Positions 8,400 through 14,118 are shown, counted from the first letter of the stretch. The stretch is DNA of 25,324 nt from a virus (IMGVR_UViG_3300033143_003373:1-25324), one strand, 5' to 3'. The notes: generated by a model not told the origin, from the sequence alone. A program made the numbers and translations.

Positions 8400-8479
8400 G
8401 TTTAAGAGAGGCCGGAGAGGGTATGAAAATCAAAGAAAAAAACTTCTCAGGGTAGGAAAATCATAGGAAAATTCAAGAC

Positions 8480-8514
8480 AAAAAAATCCCCGGATAAGAG
8501 ACCTCATCCGGGGA
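8480..8514 (-). terminator. Rho-independent terminator
   Basis: Read on the minus strand, a perfect 9-bp stem (TCCCCGGAT/ATCCGGGGA) with a 10-base loop is followed directly by seven T residues. It ends the transcript of the 8535-9014 gene and insulates the head-operon promoter. Confidence 0.9.
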
Positions 8515-8534
8515 ATTTGGGGCTGGGAGAAAGA

Positions 8535-9014
8535 TTATTTAAGTTTGAAGCATTGCCCCGATTTAAGGGGCTTTGTTATCTCTGCAATCACTCTGACGGG
8601 CTGCCAAAGGAACCATCTTCCATCTTTCAATACTTCTAGTTCAAGATCGCTTGTTTCAGGCAAGTCAGGTAGGCCATCTTCGGCATCGCCCGAGTGAATT
8701 ATTCTTTTTCTCTCTGCAAGATAGAGTTTTTCATCTTGCATGAAGATGTAAAGATCTTCGTCAAGAGAAGAAGGATCTTTCAATTCTCTTGTGGATCCGA
8801 CTTCCACCCATTCCGGATATTCATCCAATGCCCGGGTGGCATAGTCTTGCGCCACTGTCTTTCCAAAGACTTTGAAAAAACAATTTGGACATCTTACGCT
8901 GATAATCACCGCATCGTCGCAACTGGACGGACATTGTCCATCCAGAACGCGAATTATGTCGGCGATGAGCGTGCTAATCTCATGATGACACCTTGGACAC
9001 TTCATTTTCTCCAT
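8535..9014 (-). CDS. Zinc-ribbon protein, unknown function (159 aa)
   Basis: Two Cys pairs near the N-terminus (MKCPRCHHE at 4-12 and RCPNC at about 41-45) make a likely zinc ribbon. The rest is acidic with no recognised family. AAGGAG lies just before the first ATG at 9014. A second ATG at 9005 is also possible. It is the last gene before the terminator at 8480-8514. Several short inverted repeats occur inside it (for example around 8858-8871), as in the two genes upstream. Zinc-ribbon phage proteins of this size often bind nucleic acid or host polymerase; this is not shown here. Confidence 0.72.
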   Translation of the reverse strand: MEKMKCPRCHHEISTLIADIIRVLDGQCPSSCDDAVIISVRCPNCFFKVFGKTVAQDYATRALDEYPEWVEVGSTRELKDPSSLDEDLYIFMQDEKLYLAERKRIIHSGDAEDGLPDLPETSDLELEVLKDGRWFLWQPVRVIAEITKPLKSGQCFKLK

Positions 9015-9046
9015 TTTCTCCTTCCTTCCCCCGACTTGGGGGCGGT

Positions 9047-9205
9047 TTATGCGTCCAGGTTGACGATGCTTAAAATCTGGCGGTTGAACGCCCCTGCCAG
9101 TTGAATGGCCTCAAACTCATGCCGCGCCATGACTTCGCGAATAATCTCGCGACCGTCATGGTCGATGAAAGTCACGACATAGGTGTAGATGTGGGTGTGT
9201 TCCAT
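9047..9205 (-). CDS. Small acidic/hydrophobic protein, unknown (52 aa)
   Basis: The start at 9205 has AAGGAGGG five bases upstream. A longer frame beginning further upstream would run through the neighbour gene and is unlikely. The product begins MEHTHIYTYVVTFIDHDG and looks like a small alpha/beta domain with a following helix (ARHEFEAIQLAGAFNRQ). No family is recognised. An inverted repeat (CATGAC/GTCATG with inner CGCGA/TCGCG) lies at 9128-9160 within the gene. Confidence 0.7.
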   Translation of the reverse strand: MEHTHIYTYVVTFIDHDGREIIREVMARHEFEAIQLAGAFNRQILSIVNLDA

Positions 9206-9249
9206 TTTTCCCTCCTTATGAAAAGCTGTTTGAGATTTCCGGGGTACGT

Positions 9250-9447
9250 TTAGGCGGTAATCCCACCTCTCGTGCGGCCATAAAGAGCGGCCGCACGAGC
9301 AACAAACTTCCGCCCCTTCTCCGTGTCTGGAAACCAAACACGGAGAAAAGACCCTTCCAGAGGGTCGTTGAACTTCTGGAAAATTAGTTCGTGCCTTTTT
9401 GCAAAGGCACGAACTTTCGGGAGATTTCTATAATCACGATATATCAT
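9250..9447 (-). CDS. Small basic protein encoded by hairpin-rich sequence (65 aa)
   Basis: The start at 9447 is supported by AAAGGAG six or seven bases upstream. The product is basic and includes LRVWFPDTEKGRKFVAR; no family is recognised. What stands out is the DNA: almost the whole gene consists of successive inverted repeats (described separately at 9269-9415). A promoter at 9480-9508 drives it together with the two following genes. It could be a structured RNA with a short frame, but the ribosome site and the sensible protein favour a real gene. Confidence 0.68.
   Translation of the reverse strand: MIYRDYRNLPKVRAFAKRHELIFQKFNDPLEGSFLRVWFPDTEKGRKFVARAAALYGRTRGGITA
9269..9415 (-). repeat. 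Chain of inverted repeats inside a coding sequence
   Basis: Perfect arms are seen at 9386-9398/9403-9415 (13 bp, 4-base loop), 9317-9326/9338-9347 (10 bp) and 9269-9279/9289-9299 (11 bp, 9-base loop). Between them, 9355-9361/9375-9381 (7 bp) and 9350-9355/9361-9366 (6 bp) overlap and are mutually exclusive. No T-run follows, so these are not terminators. The mRNA would fold into a string of stable hairpins. Confidence 0.8.
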
Positions 9448-9479
9448 TTTTCTCTCCTTTCCTCGATGATGTTGCTTAT

Positions 9480-9508
9480 AATTTAACACCTCCCTCGTGG
9501 ATTGTCAA
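9480..9508 (-). promoter_or_regulatory. Sigma70-like promoter for the 9447-8535 gene group
   Basis: Minus-strand TTGACA (9503-9508) and TAAATT (9480-9485, 4 of 6) are separated by 17 bases. They lie 33 bases before the ATG of the 65-residue gene, in a markedly AT-rich gap. Confidence 0.6.
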
Positions 9509-9564
9509 GAAAAAATTTACTTTTTTCACAAAAAAAATATTCTCCCAATAAAATCAGATAGTTA

Positions 9565-9825
9565 TCATTCATCATCAAGAACCGAACTGGCTTGATTGCG
9601 GTACTCGATAAAGTCGAATTGTCCTCGATTGGCGGTCAAGCGGGTATACTCAATCAACCACTGATCCAGTTGCTCCGGTATGGCAACCGGACCGCCGCCA
9701 GGGTCTCGCAATATAGGCATGCCGTAGCGCTTTGTCCACTTGCGGCAGGTATCAGCGCACTTGCCGACGTAATCCGAGATTTGCTTCCATCCTGTTAACC
9801 ACCCTCCGGACCGTTCCCTGGTCAT
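9565..9825 (-). CDS. Helix-turn-helix DNA-binding protein, MerR/excisionase-like (86 aa)
   Basis: Residues about 10-45 (LTGWKQISDYVGKCADTCRK then KRYGMPILRDPGGGPVAI) fit a MerR-type or excisionase-like winged helix-turn-helix: a helix that tests the DNA, a second recognition helix with WTKRYG, and a short beta hairpin. A helix ending in QLDQWLIEY follows. Such proteins act as small regulators, excisionases or packaging factors. The ribosome site AGGGGGG is 10-11 bases before the ATG. The gene follows the VRR-NUC nuclease on the same strand. No integrase is seen, so an excisionase role is not supported. Confidence 0.68.
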   Translation of the reverse strand: MTRERSGGWLTGWKQISDYVGKCADTCRKWTKRYGMPILRDPGGGPVAIPEQLDQWLIEYTRLTANRGQFDFIEYRNQASSVLDDE

Positions 9826-9875
9826 AGTAATCTTGCCCCCCTGGGATAACTGACCTTATGATTCCCGTCCTTGGA

Positions 9876-10268
9876 TCATTTCTCTCCCTCCTTCCTTTTG
9901 GATTTCCCAGGAGGGCAAGACAGCATAATCTCGACGAATCGTTTGTAACTGCGCACTTCGTATATCTCATGTCCGAGATACATGAGCGCCTGTCTCATTT
10001 TAACCTGGTCCGGGGTAAGTCTCCCCCGCTTAGATTTTAGCTCAATCAGGACCACGCGGCCAGGTAAAAAACAGATAAGGTCCGGGATTCCTGGTCGGTT
10101 GCGGCCCCTGCTCCGGTCGTGGATGTACGGATACCCTCGATCCCGCAGCCACCGTTCGCATTTCGCTTGCAATCGAGACTCCGGGCCGGGATCGGCCTCG
10201 TGGTCATCCGCCAGGCTTTGCCGGCGTCGTACGAGATAATCTTCAAGCTGTTCCCGTGTCCAGCGCAT
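9876..10268 (-). CDS. VRR-NUC domain nuclease (130 aa)
   Basis: This is a stand-alone VRR-NUC nuclease of the PD-(D/E)XK fold, a family that cuts branched DNA such as Holliday junctions. The visible core is E30 in PESRLQAKCERWL, D63 in RPGIPDLICF, E76 and K78 in VVLIELKSKRG, and Q89 in PDQVKMRQ. Together these are the expected E...D...ExK catalytic set, followed by GHEIYEVRSYKRF. Small phage VRR-NUC proteins of about this length probably resolve recombination or replication intermediates before packaging. The ribosome site is weak. It sits in the replication region, downstream of the two paralogues. Confidence 0.87.
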   Translation of the reverse strand: MRWTREQLEDYLVRRRQSLADDHEADPGPESRLQAKCERWLRDRGYPYIHDRSRGRNRPGIPDLICFLPGRVVLIELKSKRGRLTPDQVKMRQALMYLGHEIYEVRSYKRFVEIMLSCPPGKSKRKEGEK

Positions 10269-10304
10269 GTTCTGCTCTATATATCGGCGGGCTTGACTCT
10301 TCCC

Positions 10305-10535
10305 TTATATAGTGGTTCGTATACTGCCAGTTACGCACGAGCTCTTGGTCAAAATGACCTTGTCAATCGCTGCCACTAGCTTTACCCTGATAATGTTTAA
10401 GTCAAGGCAAGGTTGGCTTATTTTAACTTCTACAGTAACCGGGCAATCTAGTCCTTGCCCATAGGTTCTCGTATAGGATTGTAAAATTTCGGAAACCATT
10501 CTTGACGTTTCCCGTATTGTCGAATTTTCTAGCAT
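10305..10535 (-). CDS. Small protein, paralogue of the next gene upstream (76 aa)
   Basis: The ATG at 10535 has AAAGGAGGGA four bases upstream. It shares a pattern with the neighbouring 92-residue product: NSTI near the start, an amphipathic helix ending in a Tyr-rich stretch (EILQSYTRTY), then an alternating beta strand (VTVEVKI). The family is unknown to me. The likely relation is an old tandem duplication with divergence. Confidence 0.66.
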   Translation of the reverse strand: MLENSTIRETSRMVSEILQSYTRTYGQGLDCPVTVEVKISQPCLDLNIIRVKLVAAIDKVILTKSSCVTGSIRTTI

Positions 10536-10553
10536 TTTATCCCTCCTTTTTGT

Positions 10554-10832
10554 TTATATCTCTGCGGTCTCAGGGCCCTCAAAAAGATTCTGCTGGTCCT
10601 CGTCCGCGAAACCTGACGCCACGTCCTTGATTTTCTCTGCGACAAAAGAGATCCCTACCGAGACCGCATTTTGCCCAGGGTCCACGCCGGGTTTAATTTT
10701 AACGGACAGGCTTACCGTTAAGTCTCCCTCGCTTTTGCGGTATGCCCGGTCAAGATCCTGCTCGTAATCATACAGGACGCCTTCGATCAAGTTGATGATT
10801 TTAGTGATGGTCGAATTTCCGATTTTTGTCAT
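10554..10832 (-). CDS. Small protein, paralogue of the following gene (92 aa)
   Basis: GGGAGGGAGCAAA precedes the ATG. The 92-residue product contains NSTITKIINLIEGVLYDYEQ, then LTVSLSVKIKPG, then a strand (AVSVGISFVAEKI) and an acidic tail (DEDQQNLFEGPETAEI). The acidic tail recalls small phage DNA-binding partner proteins, but this is weak. It is separated from the replication genes by a 137-base gap in which I see no clear promoter or terminator. Confidence 0.68.
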   Translation of the reverse strand: MTKIGNSTITKIINLIEGVLYDYEQDLDRAYRKSEGDLTVSLSVKIKPGVDPGQNAVSVGISFVAEKIKDVASGFADEDQQNLFEGPETAEI

Positions 10833-10969
10833 TTTGCTCCCTCCCCCTTTTACTGGTTCCTTTTCTCGTTCGCAAAATTACCCTTAATTTAAGAGATCTC
10901 CCTTCGGCCTATACCTAAGCATGGGTTTATTTTTTTCGTCGATTCTGGGGCCATTTTCGAGCCTCTGGG

Positions 10970-11524
10970 TTAAAACGGTATCGCTATGTCTTCCGCCATT
11001 TCGTCAACCGAATTCCAGGAACGAGATGGTGGGGGATTTGTTTTGGGGTTTTCTAATATATACCCAGCATCCAAAAGAGCTTGCCGGGTCCAATACTTGA
11101 TGGGTTTTAACGGCCCCGAACGGGGAAAGGCCCCCTTCCAATTTTGGCACTGCGAACATGGAACAATCGTTGAGTACCACATTTCCCGCGCCCGGCCATC
11201 CACCACGTAGCCCTTGATGCGGGGGTCCTGGTACCATATCCGATGGTATCCTTTCCCCTCACAATCGTCGCACCAGGTCTGTTCGTATCTCTGCGCTGAT
11301 CGTTCCGGGTGCTCGCGGAGCCAATCGCTGAAGAGCCCTTTGACGCGCTCCGGGGTAGGAAAAAATTTGTCGGCGTCAATGATGGTATCTACAATCCACC
11401 GCCATGCTTCCAATGGCAGATGGGAGATCCGTTTATACCAAAGCAAAATCTGATCATCGTCTAGCTTTTTGCGATACCAGGTCGTCAGGGTTCGCAGGTT
11501 CGCCTCAAATTCCTCAAACTTCAT
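10970..11524 (-). CDS. Zinc-binding replication protein, helicase-loader-like (184 aa)
   Basis: The first 70 residues are helical (FEEFEANLRTLTTWYRKK ... FPTPERVKGLFSDWL), like the N-terminal helical part of phage helicase loaders and DnaB-partner proteins. Residues 85-88 (CDDC) and 123-126 (CSQC) form a probable zinc site. The start at 11524 is chosen because GGAAGGA lies about 7 bases before it. This start overlaps the end of the initiator gene by 11 bases, the common initiator-loader arrangement. A loader would deliver host DnaB helicase to the origin. The role is inferred from order and shape and not from a known family signature. Confidence 0.66.
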   Translation of the reverse strand: MKFEEFEANLRTLTTWYRKKLDDDQILLWYKRISHLPLEAWRWIVDTIIDADKFFPTPERVKGLFSDWLREHPERSAQRYEQTWCDDCEGKGYHRIWYQDPRIKGYVVDGRAREMWYSTIVPCSQCQNWKGAFPRSGPLKPIKYWTRQALLDAGYILENPKTNPPPSRSWNSVDEMAEDIAIPF

Positions 11525-12434
11525 CGCCGTATCCTTCCGATTCAAGTTTTTCCTTGGCCCGACGGGCCGCTTCATTGAAATCATCGCTGAAAGTTTTTCC
11601 GTATGGTGAGGCCCTCGCTCTGTCTTGGGCTTTCGTTAGCCATGTAGTGAGATGCCGCAAAATTCCCCGCTCAGTTTTTCGCCGCGTTGGATTAGCCAGG
11701 CTCCATGCTCTGGCTTTCCGCAGCTCGTCCATCACGTCAATCCCAGGAAACAGGTCTCGCCATTCATCAACCATTGCCTGAGTGATGGGGTACTCTTTCG
11801 GTTTACCGTCACCGTTTTTGTGAACAAGGGGAATTTTTATCACTGGAGGAGGAAGGGGGGTAGCCATTTGTCGGTCCGGTGCGATTTTATCGCGCTGGAC
11901 AAAAGAAGATTCTTTAGAATCTTCTTTATTATTAACTGAAGATGAAGATGAAGATGAAGAAAGGGGGGGGGACATTTCGGGGACACTATTGGGACGTTCC
12001 TTTTTTGCCCGCTGCTTTCTCTTTTTTAACTTCTCGTTTTCCTTATGTTTATAGTCATTATACATGCGTCTGTTTTTGATGGAGACATAAACGGTACAAA
12101 ATTGGGACAGGTCGGGACATTTAGGGGACAAGTTACAAAAAAAATCAGCGGCCTCCTGAACAAGGCCCCTGCAATTATCATCCCGGTAGGTGACATCTGC
12201 GATGCCGTTCACGTCTAATTCGCGGATGATATAACATGCTTCCGGGATGTCGATTCGCCACGTTTGAGCAAACCCTTTGACGTGTGTCTCAATACGGCCT
12301 TGTGGGGTCTCGTCCCACATTATCATGAGCAATTCAGCCCATGCCCCACGGACCGAAAGATCCACACGTTTCAACCCCGGTTCCCTAAACCAATCCCCAG
12401 GGTAAAATTGAAAGGCCGGGGCCTTGTGAGCCAT
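11514..12434 (-). CDS. Replication initiator (DUF1376-like N-terminus, 306 aa)
   Basis: Residues 6-40 (PAFQFYPGDWFREPG then SVRGAWAELLMIMWDE) match the DUF1376-type start of phage replication proteins, with NRRMYNDY near 121. A highly basic stretch (135-147, KLKKRKQRAKK) and a Ser8 run (159-166) form a flexible linker. Residues 222-270 (VDEWRDLFPGIDV then RRKTERGILRHLTTWL) are the C-terminal domain typical of these initiators. It probably binds the origin and recruits the helicase through the next gene. The ATG at 12434 has GGAGGG four bases upstream and overlaps the repressor stop (TGATG). The linker DNA has AT-rich repeats that may be the origin. Confidence 0.78.
   Translation of the reverse strand: MAHKAPAFQFYPGDWFREPGLKRVDLSVRGAWAELLMIMWDETPQGRIETHVKGFAQTWRIDIPEACYIIRELDVNGIADVTYRDDNCRGLVQEAADFFCNLSPKCPDLSQFCTVYVSIKNRRMYNDYKHKENEKLKKRKQRAKKERPNSVPEMSPPLSSSSSSSSVNNKEDSKESSFVQRDKIAPDRQMATPLPPPVIKIPLVHKNGDGKPKEYPITQAMVDEWRDLFPGIDVMDELRKARAWSLANPTRRKTERGILRHLTTWLTKAQDRARASPYGKTFSDDFNEAARRAKEKLESEGYGDEV
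11890..11970. other. Candidate replication origin in the initiator gene
   Basis: The linker-coding DNA holds a near-perfect palindrome (11902-11927; 12-base arms AAAGAAGATTCT/AGAATCTTCTTT with two bases between), an AT-rich stretch (11924-11938) and four to five six-base repeats GAAGAT/GATGAA (11937-11962). In lambdoid phages the origin lies inside the initiator gene, so the place is right. The repeats are short for iterons, so the call is weak. Confidence 0.3.
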
Positions 12435-12622
12435 CAATCCCTCCAAAGGTCTTCCAGGCGGACCTCACCGTCGGTCCATTTGACGATCTTGATCGCCATT
12501 TTCCGACCGGCGGGCTGTCGCCCAGAGATGATCTCATGGATCCACTGGCGGGTGCAGCCTAGTTGTTTGGCTGCTTCCGTGATTCCTATCCCATTGAGCT
12601 TTAAATAGGTTTGTAGTTTCAT
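12434..12622 (-). CDS. Cro/XRE-type helix-turn-helix regulator (62 aa)
   Basis: Residues 14-35 (ITEAAKQLGCTRQWIHEIIS) form a clear lambda-Cro-like helix-turn-helix, with GRQPAGRKMAIKIVKWTDG completing the small fold. At 62 residues it is the size of Cro proteins. It would bind operators in the 12620-12740 switch and repress one or both promoters. The ATG at 12622 follows a TATAAT box by only 7 bases and has no ribosome site, so the mRNA is probably leaderless. It is the first gene of the replication operon and its stop overlaps the initiator start. Confidence 0.82.
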   Translation of the reverse strand: MKLQTYLKLNGIGITEAAKQLGCTRQWIHEIISGRQPAGRKMAIKIVKWTDGEVRLEDLWRD

Positions 12623-12629
12623 GCCCGCA

Positions 12630-12657
12630 ATTATAGTATATTTCAAGTGTCTGTCAA
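12630..12657 (-). promoter_or_regulatory. Near-consensus promoter for the repressor and replication operon
   Basis: Minus-strand TTGACA (12652-12657) and TATAAT (12630-12635) are both perfect, with a 16-base spacer. Transcription should begin at or within a base or two of the ATG at 12622. Confidence 0.85.
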
Positions 12658-12673
12658 GAGAAAATTTTCTTTT
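12656..12673. promoter_or_regulatory. Candidate operator palindrome
   Basis: An 18-base near-palindrome centred on AGAAAATTTTCT, with one mismatched pair, overlaps the upstream edge of the leftward -35 box. It lies between the two divergent promoters, where a Cro-like protein would act. The AT-rich core is a caution. Confidence 0.35.
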
Positions 12674-12705
12674 GTGTTTTTTCTCGATCTAATGTAACTT
12701 TTTGC

Positions 12706-12734
12706 TTGACATCGGGCAAACCCCTTGATAGAGT
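12706..12734 (+). promoter_or_regulatory. Rightward early promoter
   Basis: TTGACA (12706-12711), a 17-base spacer and TAGAGT (12729-12734, 4 of 6) drive the plus-strand genes. It is divergent from the repressor promoter, with 48 bases between the two -35 boxes. Confidence 0.72.
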
Positions 12735-12740
12735 GAGGAC

Positions 12741-12876
12741 AACAAGCTGGGCGAGGGGCTACATACCTCCCCGGGTAAAGTGCCGAGGCCAGGGGGTAGG
12801 GTCCCTGGCCGGCCCCAAGCCTGGCTTGTTCCCGAAAACCCCCTAACGGGTCGCCGGGTGCCCGTTACCCGCCCGG
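12741..12876 (+). ncRNA. Structured 5' leader RNA of the early transcript
   Basis: Directly after the early promoter the transcript folds strongly. A 12-pair helix joins 12741-12752 and 12819-12830 (two G-U pairs). It encloses a short hairpin (GGGG 12755-12758 with CCCC 12769-12772) and a hairpin of 8 perfect pairs (12787-12794/12803-12810) extended by GCC/GGC across a two-base bulge. After the multibranch unit, TAACGGG (12844-12850) pairs with CCCGTTA (12861-12867), with a competing CCGGG/CCCGG pairing (12854-12858/12872-12876) just before the ribosome site at 12881-12886. No T-run follows. The layout recalls antitermination leader RNAs such as HK022 put, or a cis regulator, but I recognise no known class. 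Confidence 0.5.
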
Positions 12877-12895
12877 TAGAAAGGAGAAAAGAAAG

Positions 12896-13180
12896 ATGGA
12901 AGGATACTACATTGTACGGACTTATTCAGCGGGAGTGTTCGCGGGTGAAATTGAGTCCCGCGATGGTAAGGAAGTCGTGATGAGAAATGCTCGCCGCCTC
13001 TGGTACTGGGATGGGGCGGCGTCTTTGTCTCAACTCGCTATGGAAGGAGTAAGTAAACCCCAAAATTGCAAGTTCCCCTGTGAGGTCAAAAGGATCATCC
13101 TCACAGAGGTTATAGAAATTTTGGAATGCACTCCAGAGGCAAAAGCCTCAATTGAGGAGGTGCCAGTATGGAGTGCATAA
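12896..13180 (+). CDS. DUF6948-like phage protein (94 aa)
   Basis: The sequence VRTYSAGVFAGEIESRDGKE near residues 7-26 and ARRLWYWDGAASLSQLAMEG near 32-51 are hallmarks of the small DUF6948-type family seen in many phages and mobile elements. Its function is not known to me. The product is 94 residues and close to full length, ending in VPVWSA. AAAGGAG lies before the ATG, and it is the first gene after the structured leader. The last 13 bases also contain the start codon of the glycine-repeat gene in another frame, so the two are translationally linked. Confidence 0.82.
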   Translation: MEGYYIVRTYSAGVFAGEIESRDGKEVVMRNARRLWYWDGAASLSQLAMEGVSKPQNCKFPCEVKRIILTEVIEILECTPEAKASIEEVPVWSA

Positions 13181-13413
13181 ATTTTGGCTACGGCGACGGC
13201 TTCGGCGACGGCTTCGGCGACGGCGATAGCTCCGGCTCCAGCTCCAGCTACGGCTCCGGCTACGGTTCCGGCTACGGTTCTGGCTTCGGCGACGGCTTCG
13301 GCGATGGCGATGGCTCTGGATCCGGCTCCGGCAATGGCAATGGCAATGGCAACGGCAATGGCAATGGCTACGGCGACGGCTTCGGCGACGGCTTCGGCGA
13401 CGGCTTCGGCTAG
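13168..13413 (+). CDS. Gly-X dipeptide-repeat protein, copy 1 (81 aa)
   Basis: After the leader MECINF, every second residue is Gly with few exceptions, and the partner is Tyr, Phe, Asp, Ser or Asn (for example GYGDGFGDGFGDGD, later GNGNGNGNGNGNGY). GAGGAGG lies 7 bases before the ATG, which is inside the end of the DUF6948-like gene. In an extended strand all side chains would lie on one face and all glycines on the other, as in silk-like or amyloid-forming repeats. The protein could self-assemble, bind nucleic acid or metal (Asp-rich), or form condensates; none of this is shown. Repeat DNA keeps other frames open, so strand and frame were chosen by ribosome site and coupling. Confidence 0.68.
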   Translation: MECINFGYGDGFGDGFGDGDSSGSSSSYGSGYGSGYGSGFGDGFGDGDGSGSGSGNGNGNGNGNGNGYGDGFGDGFGDGFG

Positions 13414-13421
13414 GTGCCAGT

Positions 13422-13577
13422 ATGGAGTGCATAAATTTTAGCTCCGGATCCGCCTCCGGCGAGAGCAACGGCTCCGGCGATAGCAACGGCTACGGTTCTG
13501 GCTTCGGCGACGGCTTCGGCGATGGCGATGGCTCTGGCAATGGCTACGGCGGCGGATCCGGCTCCGGCTACGGCTAA
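13422..13577 (+). CDS. Gly-X dipeptide-repeat protein, copy 2 (51 aa)
   Basis: This shorter second copy begins with the same MECINF leader and then SSGSASGESNGSGDSNGYGS, followed by the same Gly-Asp/Phe/Tyr repeats and a TAA stop. Its upstream 28 bases are identical to copy 1, but the ribosome site is reduced to TAGG because the duplicated segment lacks the GAG part, so translation may be weaker. The middle is less regular, with Glu and Ala, which suggests either decay or separate selection. It lies nine bases after the TAG stop of copy 1. Confidence 0.6.
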   Translation: MECINFSSGSASGESNGSGDSNGYGSGFGDGFGDGDGSGNGYGGGSGSGYG

Positions 13578-13611
13578 GCGGTGAATACTTCGGTAGAAAG
13601 GAGGAATGCGT

Positions 13612-14118
13612 ATGCAATTCATCAAGGTTGATATTGACGGCACTGGAAAGAAGTGGCGACTTGCCGTTCTGCGTGAGCAAGGAACTACGTTTTATTTCCC
13701 GGAGGAAGATTTCGAAGATCTGGTTGAAAATTACGAGGACTGCGAAAAAAGGCCAGTACCACGTCCCGACATGGTATCCATCCTTGCTGATGAAACGGCC
13801 GAAACGATTGGCCGTATTGTTGATGGCGAAGTGTGGGCCGGGCGTGTTTGGTGTCGCACCTGTGCTCATGAATGGGTTGCGTGCGCTCCATTTGGTACTG
13901 CTACATTTGAGTGCCCGGAATGCGGGAGAATGGACGGCAAGAAAAAATTTAATTGTGCAGAGGAGGCGGCAGAGAGGATAGCCGTTGCCCTGATTGATGT
14001 GCTCGGTATTCCCGCCAAAGATGCGCTTGCCGTGATGGAAAATTTCATCATGCAGATTATCCCCGAGAATAATGTCAAACGTGGATGGTGGAAAAAGGCT
14101 TTGAACTCTCTTATCTGA
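13612..14118 (+). CDS. Zinc-ribbon protein, unknown function (168 aa)
   Basis: The start at the second ATG (13612) is preferred because AAAGGAGG lies 7 bases before it; the ATG at 13606 is too close. The N-terminal 75 residues are an acidic alpha/beta segment with PEEDFEDLVENYEDCE. Residues about 80-105 hold two Cys pairs (WCRTC and ECPEC) of a zinc ribbon. A helical C-terminus (AEEAAERIAVALIDVLG) follows. The family is unknown; binding of nucleic acid or a partner protein is likely from the ribbon. Confidence 0.74.
   Translation: MQFIKVDIDGTGKKWRLAVLREQGTTFYFPEEDFEDLVENYEDCEKRPVPRPDMVSILADETAETIGRIVDGEVWAGRVWCRTCAHEWVACAPFGTATFECPECGRMDGKKKFNCAEEAAERIAVALIDVLGIPAKDALAVMENFIMQIIPENNVKRGWWKKALNSLI

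Larger units (their letters stand above)
13158..13577 (+). repeat. Tandem duplication (about 254-bp period) of the glycine-repeat gene
   Basis: A 28-base segment covering the end of the DUF6948-like gene and the start of the glycine-repeat gene occurs exactly at 13158-13185 and again at 13412-13439. A 51-base exact block of the repeat body occurs at 13269-13319 and 13487-13537. The rest consists of GGCNNC hexamers, so the region is prone to unequal recombination and to assembly error. Confidence 0.85.

Noticed and set aside
9565-9825. Excisionase
   Set aside because: The helix-turn-helix type would allow it, but no integrase or attachment site is seen in the window, so only a general DNA-binding role is called.
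9752-9970. 72-codon minus-strand frame between the nuclease and the helix-turn-helix gene
   Set aside because: It overlaps both genes in another frame and lacks a ribosome site.
10855-10950. 21-codon frame in the gap before the paralogue genes
   Set aside because: It starts at an ATG without a clear ribosome site and has no support beyond chance. The gap shows no certain promoter or terminator either.
12841-12890. Twister-like ribozyme in the early leader (CCUAAC and GCCCGG pieces)
   Set aside because: The essential P1 closing helix and the spacing of the conserved core bases are not present.
13148-13486. Long reverse-strand frame full of Arg-Ser repeats, and an Ala-Thr/Ala-Met rich plus-strand frame
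   Set aside because: Both are by-products of the GGCNNC hexamer array, which lacks stops in other frames. Only the Gly-X frame has a ribosome site, start coupling and a matching second copy.
13168-13577. CRISPR-like repeat array
   Set aside because: The repeats are hexamers and one large duplication inside reading frames, with no regular repeat-spacer pattern and no cas genes.
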